40,192 nucleotides of DNA from Enterobacter sp. (GCA_022649305.1 JALCNW010000039.1:1-40192), one strand, 5' to 3'; positions 8,600 to 17,248 are shown, counted from the stretch's first letter. Notes: a model not told the origin generated them from the letters alone. Numbers and translations are program-made.

Positions 8600-9430
8600 T
8601 TACTGGGCTTCTATTGTAAAGGCGCGGGGTTGCGGAGATTGGGTTTGCGGGCCAAACCAGACGTCGTAAATCCTGGCGGCTTCGCCGGTTTTCTCAAGAT
8701 TAACCAACTCGTCGTTAACCACCTTGAGCAGGGCGGTTTCCCCTTTTTTTACGCCTACGCCGATCTCTTCTTTACTCAACAGGTCCGGAAGAATTTTGAA
8801 GTTGGCTTTATCCGGCGCCTGCGCCAGCAGGCCCGCCAGGATCGTGCTGTCCTGGGTGATCGCCTGAACGTTGCCGTTACGCAGCGCGGTCAACGCCAGT
8901 GGGATATCATCGTAGGAGAGCACGCGAGACTGCGGGAAGCGCTGATGCAGCGCCTGCTCACCGGTAGTGCCTTTTACTGCACCAATGCGAGCCTTGCTAT
9001 AGTCGTCCAGCTTATCTGCCGATTTTGCCGGGACCAGGAACTGTTGGCCGGTGACAAAATACGGCGTGGAAAAATCGATGACCTGCGCGCGTTCTGGGGT
9101 GATGGTGATATCGGCAACGATAAGATCGGCTTTACCTGATTGCAGAAGCGGAATACGGTTTGCCGGGTTAGTCGCCACCAGCTCCAGCTTAACGCCTAAT
9201 TTTTTGGCCAACGCTTTTGCGAAATCGACGTCGTACCCGACGATGTCATGCGTTTTCGCATCTATAGAGCCAAACGGCGGATTGGCATCAAATGTGGCGA
9301 CCTTTACGACGCCAGCCGCTTTGATATCAGCCAGTTGGTCTGCCTGTGCCTGAGCCGACAGAATCCCACCTGCAGTCAGTAATCCCAGCGCCAGTGCGAG
9401 TTGATGATGATACTTTTTGTGTGTAGCCAT
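8600..9430 (-). CDS. Periplasmic amino acid-binding protein (family 3)
   Basis: A 276-residue solute-binding protein. The ATG at 9430 has GAGGGAACT directly upstream and begins a signal peptide (MATHKKYHHQLALALGLLTA and following, cleaved near AQA/DQL, about residue 32). The longer open frame from 9499 has no ribosome site. The mature part carries the family-3 signatures GYDVDFAKALAKKLG, LLQSGKADLIVADITITPERAQ and IDFSTPYF. It is the first gene of the operon, so its own promoter region (9431-9675) probably drives all four genes. The ligand should be a polar amino acid such as glutamate, glutamine or cystine; sequence alone does not decide. Confidence 0.88.
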   Translation of the reverse strand: MATHKKYHHQLALALGLLTAGGILSAQAQADQLADIKAAGVVKVATFDANPPFGSIDAKTHDIVGYDVDFAKALAKKLGVKLELVATNPANRIPLLQSGKADLIVADITITPERAQVIDFSTPYFVTGQQFLVPAKSADKLDDYSKARIGAVKGTTGEQALHQRFPQSRVLSYDDIPLALTALRNGNVQAITQDSTILAGLLAQAPDKANFKILPDLLSKEEIGVGVKKGETALLKVVNDELVNLEKTGEAARIYDVWFGPQTQSPQPRAFTIEAQ

Positions 9431-9675
9431 AGTTCCCTCAGATATCCCGTCGTTTTTGTTTTGTTCCGTTACGCTCCCATAAGCGTTCTCCCTCGCCAAA
9501 TAAGAAAAAGTTCTTTGCTATATGCAAAAAGATATTAGTGAACAATGTGTTACCAGCAAGTAGCGGAAAAGAAGGCTTTTGCGGTTAACAGAAATCGTCT
9601 GCCGATAATGATATTTCGCGCAGGGCGAGGAGCGTGATTTACTCAGATTGAGCAGAGAGATGAGGAGAGGTCATC

Positions 9676-9843
9676 ATGCAAAACTGGATAAATACGTTAC
9701 GGCGGTTTTTTGTTGGTAAATCAGAGCGCGCAGAGAACAGTGCGCAACGTGTTATTGAATCCGTTCTGCCGATTGCCAGCTTGTACGGCGTGGATGTGGC
9801 GAACATTGACCCGGAGTGGTTCCATGACAAAACACCACGCTGA
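9676..9843 (+). CDS. Small unrecognised protein, 55 residues
   Basis: An ORF of 55 codons starting MQNWINTLRRFFVGKSERAE and ending WFHDKTPR. I do not recognise it. It has a very good ribosome site (GAGGAGAGG, 7 bases before ATG) and an intrinsic terminator 40 bases after its stop. The first 15 residues could form an amphipathic helix and there is no membrane segment; the C-terminal half reads as a small helical region followed by DVANIDPEWF. It stands alone between the importer operon (divergent) and another small ORF (convergent). The ribosome site and terminator make it a likely real gene; function is unknown. Confidence 0.62.
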   Translation: MQNWINTLRRFFVGKSERAENSAQRVIESVLPIASLYGVDVANIDPEWFHDKTPR

Positions 9844-9882
9844 GCTGCGCCACACGCGCGTCACCTACTGGAACGAGCTGTG

Positions 9883-9914
9883 CAGCCGATACCTCAGGTA
9901 TCGGCTGTTTCTTT
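9883..9914 (+). terminator. Intrinsic terminator after the 55-residue ORF
   Basis: An 11-bp perfect stem CAGCCGATACC / GGTATCGGCTG with loop TCA is followed by TTTCTTT. Confidence 0.85.
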
Positions 9915-9940
9915 AATGCCAGGACGGCAGCCTGCCGCGA

Positions 9941-10081
9941 TTAAATCTTACAGGCATCGCCGCAGTCGTCATCAGCGATCACGGCCTGCGCTTTTTTATC
10001 CGCATCTTCCAGACGTTCCGCATTACGCTCTTCGGCTTCATCCAGTCCGCTAAACACCAGATTCTCGAGATCAATTTCCAT
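9941..10081 (-). CDS. Small acidic unrecognised protein, 46 residues
   Basis: An ORF of 46 codons, MEIDLENLVFSGLDEAEERN to DDDCGDACKI, missing from longer-ORF lists. It is strongly acidic in both halves with a basic patch in the middle, and it ends with two cysteines in a CGDAC arrangement, a possible metal or disulfide pair. AGCAGG lies 6 bases before the ATG at 10081; an adjacent in-frame ATG at 10084 would add one Met. It is divergent from the MBL-fold gene and convergent with the 55-residue ORF. Composition and ribosome site suggest a real small gene, but I do not recognise it and assign no function. Confidence 0.55.
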   Translation of the reverse strand: MEIDLENLVFSGLDEAEERNAERLEDADKKAQAVIADDDCGDACKI

Positions 10082-10208
10082 CATTTACCTGCTCGGTTCG
10101 TTTTTGCTGTAAACACATTATAGGGCAAAAATATCGCCGGATGAACAACGCCGCACGTAAGGATAATCCCTGCCATACTCATGGACTCACGGCACAGAAG
10201 GAGCGGAA

Positions 10209-11021
10209 ATGATCACACTTTGCAAAACCTGCGGGACCTCGTATGACGTCTCATCAGAGCCGGTGGAACAGTGCAGCATTTGTGAGGATGAGCGTCAGTA
10301 TGTTCCCGTTAGCGGCCAGCAATGGGTTGATTTAGAGGCGGTAGTATCGACGCACAGCAACAAATGGCAACAGCATGAACAGAACCTGTTCAGCCTTAAA
10401 ACGGTGCCCAAATTTGCCATTAATCAGCGCGCATTTTTACTCAGAACGCCGCAAGGCAACGTGCTGTGGGACTGTATCGCCAACCTCGATCCCGCGACGA
10501 AAACGCTTATCACTGCCCTCGGCGGAATCAGCGCCATCGCCATTTCCCACCCGCATTACTACACCACGATGCAGGACTGGGCGGCGGCCTTCAACGCGCC
10601 TGTGTATCTCCATGCCAGCGATAGCAAATGGGTGATGCGTGAAAGCCCGGCTATTCATTTCTGGGACAGCGAGGCGCTGGATCTGTTGCCGTCGGTGAGG
10701 TTACTGCGTTTGGGGGGGCACTTTGCCGGGGGAACGGTACTGCACTGGGATGACGGCGAAGGCGTGCTGCTGGCAGGCGATATTCTTCAGGTCACGCCGG
10801 GGGCCGATGCTGTCTCTTTTATGTGGAGCTATCCGAACATGCTCCCGCTGGCGGCAGAGGTGGTTGTAGGCATGACTGAACGCCTGAGAGACGTAAAATA
10901 CAATCGACTCTACGGCGCCTTTGAAGGGCAAAACATGACAGCCAGAGCCAGTGAAATCGTGATGCATTCGAGTAAAAAATATATTTCTTGTCTGAAATGT
11001 AGCGCGGTAGTTAAACTTTAA
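10209..11021 (+). CDS. Metallo-beta-lactamase-fold protein with N-terminal zinc ribbon
   Basis: A 270-residue protein. The first 30 residues hold a CxxC...CxxC pattern (Cys5, Cys8, Cys22, Cys25), probably a zinc ribbon. The remainder follows the MBL-fold plan: HPHYYT (His114, His116) in place of the canonical HxHxDH, GGHFAGG with His171, and LAGDILQ with Asp191. The Asp-His half of the first motif is therefore replaced by Tyr-Thr, so metal binding must differ from classical MBL hydrolases. GGAGCG lies before the ATG. The carbonic anhydrase gene starts 50 bases after its stop on the same strand, so the two may be co-transcribed. Fold is well supported; the substrate is unknown. Confidence 0.82.
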   Translation: MITLCKTCGTSYDVSSEPVEQCSICEDERQYVPVSGQQWVDLEAVVSTHSNKWQQHEQNLFSLKTVPKFAINQRAFLLRTPQGNVLWDCIANLDPATKTLITALGGISAIAISHPHYYTTMQDWAAAFNAPVYLHASDSKWVMRESPAIHFWDSEALDLLPSVRLLRLGGHFAGGTVLHWDDGEGVLLAGDILQVTPGADAVSFMWSYPNMLPLAAEVVVGMTERLRDVKYNRLYGAFEGQNMTARASEIVMHSSKKYISCLKCSAVVKL

Positions 11022-11071
11022 GAGTGTGATCCCGATCATGCCTACACTAAAACAGAAAAAGAGACACTGCT

Positions 11072-11707
11072 ATGCAACATATCATTGAAGGTTTTCTCAG
11101 CTTTCAAAAAGAGATTTTTCCGCAACGTAAAGAGCTTTTTCGTAGCTTAGCCTCCAGTCAGAATCCCAAAGCGCTGTTCATCTCCTGCTCTGACAGCCGT
11201 CTGGTTCCTGAACTGGTGACGCAACAAGATCCCGGACAGCTCTTTGTCATTCGTAATGCTGGCAATATCGTGCCGCCTTTCGGGCCAGAACCCGGCGGCG
11301 TGTCGGCTACCATCGAATACGCCGTCGTGGCGCTGGGTGTTACCGACATTGTGATTTGCGGTCACTCTAACTGTGGTGCCATGAAGGCGATTGCTGATAA
11401 CGCGAATCTGGACCCTATGCCAGCCGTGTCACATTGGCTGCGCTATTCCGATGCGGCAAAAGCGGTGGTGGAAAATAAAAGCTGGGACAATCCGACGGAC
11501 AAAGTTAACGCCATGGTCCAGGAAAACGTGTTCGCCCAGTTGAGCAACATCAAGACCCATCCTTCGGTGGCGGTAGGCCTGCGTAACAACACCATCCGTC
11601 TGCACGGCTGGGTTTACGATATTGAAAGCGGCGACATTCGTGCGCTGGATAAAGACAGTAAAACCTTTATTTCGCTGTCTGATAATCCGGGCGTTTTCTT
11701 CGAATAA
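11072..11707 (+). CDS. Beta-class carbonic anhydrase
   Basis: A 211-residue beta-carbonic anhydrase that should interconvert CO2 and bicarbonate in the cytoplasm. The zinc ligands and catalytic dyad are visible: Cys39 and Asp41-Arg43 in CSDSRLVPE, and His98 and Cys101 in GHSNCGAMK. The [11 protein letters not shown] region (about residues 62-71) is also conserved. Length is near that of CynT and Can of E. coli (219-220). The cyn genes are not nearby, so I do not call it cynT; it is probably an additional carbonic anhydrase. The ribosome site is weak (AGAGAC). A 20-base perfect palindrome follows its stop. Confidence 0.92.
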   Translation: MQHIIEGFLSFQKEIFPQRKELFRSLASSQNPKALFISCSDSRLVPELVTQQDPGQLFVIRNAGNIVPPFGPEPGGVSATIEYAVVALGVTDIVICGHSNCGAMKAIADNANLDPMPAVSHWLRYSDAAKAVVENKSWDNPTDKVNAMVQENVFAQLSNIKTHPSVAVGLRNNTIRLHGWVYDIESGDIRALDKDSKTFISLSDNPGVFFE

Positions 11708-11719
11708 ATCGTCGCGTAA

Positions 11720-11739
11720 AGGGCGGGATATCCCGCCCT
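11720..11739. terminator. GC-rich perfect palindrome between convergent genes
   Basis: The sequence AGGGCGGGAT|ATCCCGCCCT is a perfect 20-base palindrome between the ends of the carbonic anhydrase gene and ydhS. It could end both transcripts, but neither side has a proper U-tract, so terminator function is uncertain. Confidence 0.45.
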
Positions 11740-11747
11740 GAATCTTA

Positions 11748-13358
11748 TCAGTCTTCAATAAACGGCAATCGTCTGCGCGCACGCGTAGCTGGCATTATCG
11801 CCGCTTTGGCTATTGCTTCCCCGATTTCTGCACTGACCACCAGTCCCTGAACAAAAGGTTGGTCATGCATCAGGTAAGGTAACGCGCCAAAGGCAATGCG
11901 ACCTCGAAGGTATTCAGGCTCAAGCAGGGTGTAATCATCGCCAACGTCTGGAATATCTTCTCCGGCAGATTCGAGCTGTTTACGAAGCGTAGGGAACGGC
12001 AGATCTTTGGTTTTAAGCGGTTTCTGACCGCGCGCGTCGATAAACGTATCGAAGGTCCAGGTCTCGCCCCGGGCATTAATCACCGTCTGATCCTCTTTGA
12101 GCGCCATTTCATAATTGTTGCCAAGCTCAAGAATGCTAATGATACCCGCCTCACGCAGAGCCAGCAGCCTGCGGATAGACTGGGAAGGAATGGCGGCATA
12201 GTTGTCGATAAATACGCGTGCCAGCCCATGATTAAAGCGTTCCCGGTCCTGCTCGCTGAGGTGAGGCACAATTTCTTGCACGGCCTCGTGCAGACGCAGG
12301 ACGGTATAACGCCACGGCACCGTCCGCCTGTCGCGCTTATTACGCTCGACTTCATCAAGGTTTGATACCGCCCAGCGAAAAGGGCCGTGCTGTTGCCGGT
12401 CGGCAAACCATGCATCACGAATGCTGTCGGCATCAAGGGTATTTAACGCCATCGTCTGGCACCACTGCGGGTCGGCCAACTCAAGCTCGCGCACGATCAG
12501 GCCAAAGATACGGTCGAGTAAGCCTTCTGATCCTTTCTCTATTTCCGCCTCTATCGCCTGTTCCGTGACGAGGGTTAACGACTCGTAGGGGATAGGGCAG
12601 TAAAAATCGGCTTCCGGAAGGATGCCCGAGCGGGACATCAGAACAATTTTCAGCGCCTCGCTGCCTTCATCCAGTCTGAAGTGGGTAGGTTCGCCCTCGC
12701 GCTCAGTGAATTCACCGTGTTGAATGACCACGGCCATTGCTGCGTCTAGCCCGCTAAGAGAAGTCCCCATGATACCGACGCGGCAGGCGCTGATTTTTGC
12801 CTCCATCAGCCCGGACCATGGGCTTGGGAAGAAGGCGCGCGGCGTGGTGTCCTCTTCAGGCCAGACGTGACCGGTGGCGATAACGGCCAGCCCAAACGGT
12901 TCGGGTTCGGCATGGCCTGCGGTCCACACGCATGCTCCCTCGGGGGTGGCCTGGACGTCGATAACCTGGCAGGATTCCCGGACGTTAACCTCAAATCCTT
13001 GTTTTTTGGCCTGCTCAAGAAGGGCCAAAAACCGATCGCGGAAATACTCACCGAGCAAAATGCGCGGCAGGAATTGTCTATCGTGTAGGGACGCTTTCTG
13101 CACGCCGTAGCGCGCCAGATGGGCCTCGCTTTGATCGCGCAGCCAATCAAGATAGGTGATGAAAATGGGCGGAATTTCGATACTGGCGATGTTGGCCAGC
13201 ATCATTCGGGAGTTATCTTCATCGCTGTAGGGCATACCCACGCCAGCCTCATTGGCTTGCTCAAAGACCGTGACGGAAAGTGGCGTGTCGTTTTTCAGCA
13301 GAGAGAAAAGGGTGTAAATACCCGTCGGCCCTGCGCCGACAATCGCGATCTGTTTCAT
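11748..13358 (-). CDS. ydhS: FAD/NAD(P)-binding protein YdhS
   Basis: A 536-residue flavoprotein-like protein matching E. coli YdhS (about 534). The N-terminus MKQIAIVGAGPTGIYTLFSLL is a dinucleotide-binding GxGxxG fold, and a second nucleotide-binding segment GIMGTSLSGLDAA lies near residue 190. The frame is open to 13439, but family similarity starts at the ATG at 13358; no clear ribosome site is present, so the start is decided by homology. In K-12 ydhS is followed by ydhT and the ydhUVWXY genes; here its downstream neighbour is the convergent carbonic anhydrase gene. Biochemical role is not established. Confidence 0.9.
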   Translation of the reverse strand: MKQIAIVGAGPTGIYTLFSLLKNDTPLSVTVFEQANEAGVGMPYSDEDNSRMMLANIASIEIPPIFITYLDWLRDQSEAHLARYGVQKASLHDRQFLPRILLGEYFRDRFLALLEQAKKQGFEVNVRESCQVIDVQATPEGACVWTAGHAEPEPFGLAVIATGHVWPEEDTTPRAFFPSPWSGLMEAKISACRVGIMGTSLSGLDAAMAVVIQHGEFTEREGEPTHFRLDEGSEALKIVLMSRSGILPEADFYCPIPYESLTLVTEQAIEAEIEKGSEGLLDRIFGLIVRELELADPQWCQTMALNTLDADSIRDAWFADRQQHGPFRWAVSNLDEVERNKRDRRTVPWRYTVLRLHEAVQEIVPHLSEQDRERFNHGLARVFIDNYAAIPSQSIRRLLALREAGIISILELGNNYEMALKEDQTVINARGETWTFDTFIDARGQKPLKTKDLPFPTLRKQLESAGEDIPDVGDDYTLLEPEYLRGRIAFGALPYLMHDQPFVQGLVVSAEIGEAIAKAAIMPATRARRRLPFIED

Positions 13359-13496
13359 AGAGTTTTTACCCGCTGTTTTTTTTACCGAATCCATGGGAGA
13401 TAAAAGCCATGCAGGATAATTGTGGTAGAAACTGGGCAATGAGCAAATAAGGGAGAGTGTCAGGATTGAAAATCAGAATGGGATGAAGAGAAATTT

Positions 13497-13522
13497 GCAC
13501 CATTTCAGAGCTGAAATGGTGC
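13497..13522 (-). terminator. Hairpin ending the tRNA-Val operon, including the CCA end
   Basis: A 12-bp perfect stem GCACCATTTCAG / CTGAAATGGTGC is followed on the minus strand by AAATTTCTCTT. The mature 3' GCACCA of the second tRNA forms part of the stem, so processing has to open the hairpin. Confidence 0.7.
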
Positions 13523-13593
13523 GTCCGAGTGGACTCGAACCACCGACCCCCACCATGTCAAGGTGGTGCTCTAACCAACTGAGCTACGGACGC
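13517..13593 (-). tRNA. valW: tRNA-Val (anticodon GAC), distal copy
   Basis: A 77-base tRNA gene with acceptor stem GCGTCCG/CGGACGC, D-loop AGCTCAGTTGGTTAGAGC, anticodon stem-loop CACCTTGACATGGTG with GAC, T-arm with GGTTCGAGTCC and encoded CCA. It reads valine codons GUC and GUU. It is the second of two tandem copies as transcribed, four bases after the first; K-12 has valV and valW at the same place. Which of the two K-12 symbols belongs to which copy is my guess. Confidence 0.97.
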
Positions 13594-13597
13594 AGAA

Positions 13598-13674
13598 TGG
13601 TGCGTTCAATTGGACTCGAACCAACGACCCCCACCATGTCAAGGTGGTGCTCTAACCAACTGAGCTATGAACGC
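13598..13674 (-). tRNA. valV: tRNA-Val (anticodon GAC), proximal copy
   Basis: A 77-base tRNA gene identical to its neighbour in the D-arm and anticodon arm (GAC). The acceptor stem is GCGTTCA/TGAACGC and the T-stem GTTGG/CCAAT, so differences from the other copy are paired on both strands of each stem. CCA is encoded. It is the promoter-proximal gene of the pair. Confidence 0.97.
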
Positions 13675-13702
13675 AACGTGTTGTCTGGGACAACGGGGAC
13701 GA

Positions 13703-13731
13703 ATATTAGCGGCAGCCGCGGGATGAGGCAA
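13703..13731 (-). promoter_or_regulatory. Promoter of the tRNA-Val pair
   Basis: On the minus strand TTGCCT (13726-13731) and TAATAT (13703-13708) are separated by exactly 17 bases. They are followed by the GC-rich discriminator TCGTCCCCG, typical of stringently controlled stable RNA promoters. The start would lie about 20 bases before the first tRNA. Confidence 0.75.
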
Positions 13732-13790
13732 GAGGGAAATCGCAATTTTCTTACTCTTTTCACGCGATTGCTTCATTCCCGCGCAAACTG

Positions 13791-13820
13791 GAGAGAAAGT
13801 AGCCGCACGTAGGCGGCTAC
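13791..13820 (-). terminator. Intrinsic terminator of mdtK
   Basis: Stem GTAGCCGC / GCGGCTAC with a 6-base loop, followed on the minus strand by TTTCTCTCC, begins 7 bases after the mdtK stop. Confidence 0.75.
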
Positions 13821-13827
13821 CAAGGGA

Positions 13828-15201
13828 TTAACGTGCGGCGCGCTGCAAAATGATGCTGGACGGTTGACGCTGCAGAAAACGCATACGAAGCATCATCAGG
13901 ATGGCTGCAGAGGTTAAGCCGATGATAAAGCCCATCCAGAATCCGGCCGGGCCCATACGATCAACCACCAGGTCGGTGAGCGCAAGCACGTAGCCGGTTG
14001 GCAGGCCGAGCACCCAGTACGCGGTAAAGGTAATGAAGAAGATCGAACGCGTATCTTTATACCCGCGAAGGATACCGCTGCCAATCACCTGAATGGAGTC
14101 TGAAATCTGGTACACCGCCGCCAGCAGCATCAGCTGAGACGCCAGGGTGATGACTTCCGGATTGTTATTGTAGAGCAGGGCGATGTGTTCGCGCAGGGTG
14201 ACGGTGAAAATCGCCGTACACACCGCCATACACACACCGACACCAAGACCGGTGCGCGCGGCCGTTTGTGCATCGAGCGTCGAGCCTTGTCCCAGACGAT
14301 AGCCCACGCGGATGGTGACCGCAGCCGCCAGCGACATAGGCAGTACGAACATCAGCGAACTAAAGTTCAGGGCAATCTGGTGACCGGCGACATCGACAAT
14401 ACCCAGTGGCGACACCAGCAGAGCGACAACCGCGAATAACGTCACTTCAAAAAACAGGGCCAGCGCGATAGGCAAGCCAAGCTGGGTCAGGCGTTTTAAA
14501 ACAGCCATGTCCGGCCTGCTGAAACGTGCTTCGTTACGAATATCGCGCATAGATCGCGCACGCTTCACGTAGGAAATCATGCTAAAGAACATCACCCAAT
14601 ACACGGCTGCCGTGGCCACGCCACAGCCGACGCCGCCCAGTTCAGGCATGCCAAAGTGACCGTAAATAAAGATGTAATTGACTGGGATGTTAACCAGCAA
14701 TCCGATAAAACCCATCACCATGCCAGGCTTCGTTTTTGCCAACCCTTCGCACTGGTTACGCGCGACCTGGAAGAATAAATAGCCTGGAGCGCCCCACAGC
14801 AGTGCGCGCAGATAGCCTACGGCTTTATCGGCCAGTGCCGGGTCAATGTTATCCATGGAGCGAATGATATAGCCCGCATTCCACAGCACTACCATGATCA
14901 GAATGGAGACGAAACCCGCCAGCCAGAACCCCTGGCGAATCTGGTGAGCGATACGCTCGCGTCGACCAGAACCATTCATTTGCGCAACGACGGGCGTTAA
15001 TGCCAGCAGCAGTCCGTGACCAAAAAGGATCGCCGGCAACCAGATCGAAGTGCCGATGGCGACGGCGGCCATATCGGTGGCGCTATAGCCGCCGGCCATG
15101 ACCGTATCGACGAAACCCATTGAAGTTTGAGCAACCTGCGCGATGATTACCGGTATTGCTAACGCTAATAACTGACGCGCTTCAATCATGTACTTCTGCA
15201 C
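13828..15201 (-). CDS. mdtK: Multidrug efflux MATE transporter MdtK (NorM type)
   Basis: A 457-residue inner-membrane transporter with about twelve hydrophobic segments, matching E. coli MdtK in length and in segments such as [20 protein letters not shown] and [23 protein letters not shown] family members of this type export cationic drugs, fluoroquinolones and similar compounds in exchange for Na+ or H+. I start it at the GTG at 15201 (VQKYMIEAR), with AAGGTG five bases upstream; this gives exactly the E. coli length. The ATG at 15216 lies inside that ribosome site. It is divergent from ribE with 227 bases between. Confidence 0.95.
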   Translation of the reverse strand: MQKYMIEARQLLALAIPVIIAQVAQTSMGFVDTVMAGGYSATDMAAVAIGTSIWLPAILFGHGLLLALTPVVAQMNGSGRRERIAHQIRQGFWLAGFVSILIMVVLWNAGYIIRSMDNIDPALADKAVGYLRALLWGAPGYLFFQVARNQCEGLAKTKPGMVMGFIGLLVNIPVNYIFIYGHFGMPELGGVGCGVATAAVYWVMFFSMISYVKRARSMRDIRNEARFSRPDMAVLKRLTQLGLPIALALFFEVTLFAVVALLVSPLGIVDVAGHQIALNFSSLMFVLPMSLAAAVTIRVGYRLGQGSTLDAQTAARTGLGVGVCMAVCTAIFTVTLREHIALLYNNNPEVITLASQLMLLAAVYQISDSIQVIGSGILRGYKDTRSIFFITFTAYWVLGLPTGYVLALTDLVVDRMGPAGFWMGFIIGLTSAAILMMLRMRFLQRQPSSIILQRAAR

Positions 15202-15428
15202 GTGAACACCTTTCATATTGTTGTTATTTGAGGGACTAAAAAAGCCGCCGTAACTGGCAGCAAGAAGAAAATACAGAGGGAATTCCAGCTATTGTAGCGG
15301 GGTTTCCCTGATTATCTAGTGAAAAAATCGCCAGAAAATGTGCTCCACTGGCAACCTGTATTTCCAACTGTTATTGTGATGGGATTAAACGGTGTTATCG
15401 CCGTCCGGAAAATACAGGAGTTGTTAGC

Positions 15429-16067
15429 ATGTTTACTGGTATTGTGCAGGGCACAGCAAAACTGGTGTCCATTGATGAAAAACCCAATTTCCGTACCCAC
15501 GTTGTCGAGCTGCCGGAATATATGCTCGATGGGCTGGAAACGGGAGCATCGGTTGCGCACAACGGTTGTTGTTTGACGGTTACCGGGATCGACGGTAATC
15601 GCATTAGCTTTGACCTGATGAAAGAGACGCTGCGCATCACTAACCTCGGTGAGCTGGTGGAAGGCGATACGGTTAACGTTGAGCGTGCGGCGAAGTTTAG
15701 CGACGAAATTGGCGGGCATTTAATGTCGGGACATATTATGACGACCGCCGAGATATCAAAAATTCTGACCTCTGAAAATAACCGCCAAATCTGGTTTAAG
15801 GTTCAGGATCCAACGCTCATGAAATACATCCTGTATAAAGGATTTATTGGCATTGATGGTATCAGTTTGACGGTTGGCGAGGTGACACCAACCCGTTTCT
15901 GCGTGCATTTAATTCCTGAAACATTACAGCGCACCACGCTCGGCACTAAAAAACTGGGCCATCGCATCAATATTGAAATCGATCCGCAAACTCAGGCGGT
16001 CGTGGATACCGTTGAACGCGTGCTGGCGGCAAAAGAAGCGGCATTAAAGCTCGGATCTGAAGAATAA
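15429..16067 (+). CDS. ribE: Riboflavin synthase alpha chain
   Basis: A 212-residue riboflavin synthase, which dismutates two 6,7-dimethyl-8-ribityllumazine molecules to riboflavin. It shows the family start [14 protein letters not shown] and two internally similar lumazine-binding repeats (about residues 1-97 and 98-195), the second beginning [12 protein letters not shown]. coli literature names this gene ribC or ribE. AGGAGTTGTTAGC precedes the ATG. I looked for an FMN riboswitch in the 227-base leader and saw none; in E. coli that element precedes ribB instead. The gene is monocistronic here, convergent with cfa. Confidence 0.96.
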   Translation: MFTGIVQGTAKLVSIDEKPNFRTHVVELPEYMLDGLETGASVAHNGCCLTVTGIDGNRISFDLMKETLRITNLGELVEGDTVNVERAAKFSDEIGGHLMSGHIMTTAEISKILTSENNRQIWFKVQDPTLMKYILYKGFIGIDGISLTVGEVTPTRFCVHLIPETLQRTTLGTKKLGHRINIEIDPQTQAVVDTVERVLAAKEAALKLGSEE

Positions 16068-16074
16068 TAAACGT

Positions 16075-16101
16075 CGCCCCGGCTTCCCGGGGCGGCTTCT
16101 T
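16075..16101. terminator. Hairpin between convergent ribE and cfa
   Basis: An 8-bp GC-rich stem CGCCCCGG / CCGGGGCG with loop CTTC is followed by GCTTCTTA on the plus strand and by ACGTTTATT on the minus strand. It could serve both genes, although U-tracts are poor. Confidence 0.65.
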
Positions 16102-17248
16102 AGCGCGTAACGCGCAGCCCGTTTTCAATCCCTCGGCTGAATACTACCTGCCAAAGCTGAATATCGCGGGCGCGGAAAGCACCGGCACAGGCGTTCAGAT
16201 AATAACTAAACATTCTTTTAAAACGCTCAGAATAGTTGTCGGCAATCTCAGGCCAGGCAGTCTGAAAACGAGCATGCCATGCCATCAACGTCGTATCGTA
16301 ATCTGCACCAAAGTTATGCCAGTCTTCCATCACGAAATGCGGCTCGCTGGCCTTCGCGATCTGGCGCACCGACGGTAAACAACCGTTCGGGAAGATGTAT
16401 TTGTTGATCCACGGATCGACGGTATGGTCGGTTTTTTTGGAACCTATGGTGTGCAGCAGGAAAACCCCGTCGGGCTTGAGGTTGCGGTCTGCAACGTTGA
16501 AATAGGTATTGTAGTTTTTCGGCCCCACGTGCTCGAACATTCCGACCGATACAATACGATCGAACTGGTCATGCAGGTCGCGATAGTCTTGCAGAAGAAT
16601 GGTCACATCCAGCCCTTCGCAGCGCTCTTGCGCCATCTTCTGTTGCTCGGCTGAAATCGTCACACCCACCACGCTAACGCCGTAATTTTGAGCCATAAAC
16701 CAGGCCAGCCCACCCCAACCGCAACCAATGTCCAGTACGCGCATACCGGGCTGCAACTGAAGCTTTTCGCAAATCAAACGCAGTTTGGCCTGCTGCGCCT
16801 CTTCAAGCGTGGAGGCCTCTTTCCAGTAGGCGCAGGAATATTGCATTAACGGGTCAAGCATGCGCGTGAAAAGATCGTTACCCAGGTCGTAATGTTCCTT
16901 GCCAACAATCCAGGCACGCTTTTTACTTTGCAGGTTTAGCAGGCGAGCGGAGGCGATACGCAGCGTATCTTTGAGATGCCGGGGCAGTTGATTTTCAAGC
17001 CCGGCGCGCAGAACGTTGTTGAAAAAAACATCCAACTGCTCGCATTCCCACCAGCCATCCATGTAGCTTTCTCCCAACCCCAGGGAACCTTCCTGTAAAA
17101 CGCGCTTAAAAAAATCGGGGTGTTTTACCTGGATATCCGAAGGGGCAGGACCATTAATGGTGACGCCTGCTCGACTCAATAATTCACTGACGATTCGTGA
17201 CCAATTATCGTCCCGAATGCTGACTTCTTCTATACACGATGAACTCAT
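16100..17248 (-). CDS. cfa: Cyclopropane fatty acid synthase
   Basis: A 382-residue SAM-dependent methyltransferase, identical in length to E. coli Cfa, that adds a methylene group to unsaturated acyl chains of membrane phospholipids. The SAM-binding motif LDIGCGWGGL lies near residue 170, and FEHVGPKNY, GSKKTD and IFPNGCLPS are conserved. I use the ATG at 17248 (MSSSCIEEVS), with GGAGAAGCT upstream; the frame is open further but the family starts here. The leader holds two promoters and a candidate RydC site, described separately. Cfa protects against acid and stationary-phase stress. Confidence 0.97.
   Translation of the reverse strand: MSSSCIEEVSIRDDNWSRIVSELLSRAGVTINGPAPSDIQVKHPDFFKRVLQEGSLGLGESYMDGWWECEQLDVFFNNVLRAGLENQLPRHLKDTLRIASARLLNLQSKKRAWIVGKEHYDLGNDLFTRMLDPLMQYSCAYWKEASTLEEAQQAKLRLICEKLQLQPGMRVLDIGCGWGGLAWFMAQNYGVSVVGVTISAEQQKMAQERCEGLDVTILLQDYRDLHDQFDRIVSVGMFEHVGPKNYNTYFNVADRNLKPDGVFLLHTIGSKKTDHTVDPWINKYIFPNGCLPSVRQIAKASEPHFVMEDWHNFGADYDTTLMAWHARFQTAWPEIADNYSERFKRMFSYYLNACAGAFRARDIQLWQVVFSRGIENGLRVTR

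Noticed and set aside
9824..9916. A 30-codon ORF (MTKHHAELRH...) following the 55-residue ORF
   Set aside because: It has no ribosome site and its end runs through the intrinsic terminator stem; its codons look like read-through of a terminator.
13483..13812. A 109-codon ORF across the tRNA genes
   Set aside because: It is translation of the two near-identical tRNA genes, which explains its internal repeat.
15202..15428. Possible FMN riboswitch before ribE
   Set aside because: I could not find the conserved helices or the typical sequence blocks, and the E. coli element belongs to ribB.
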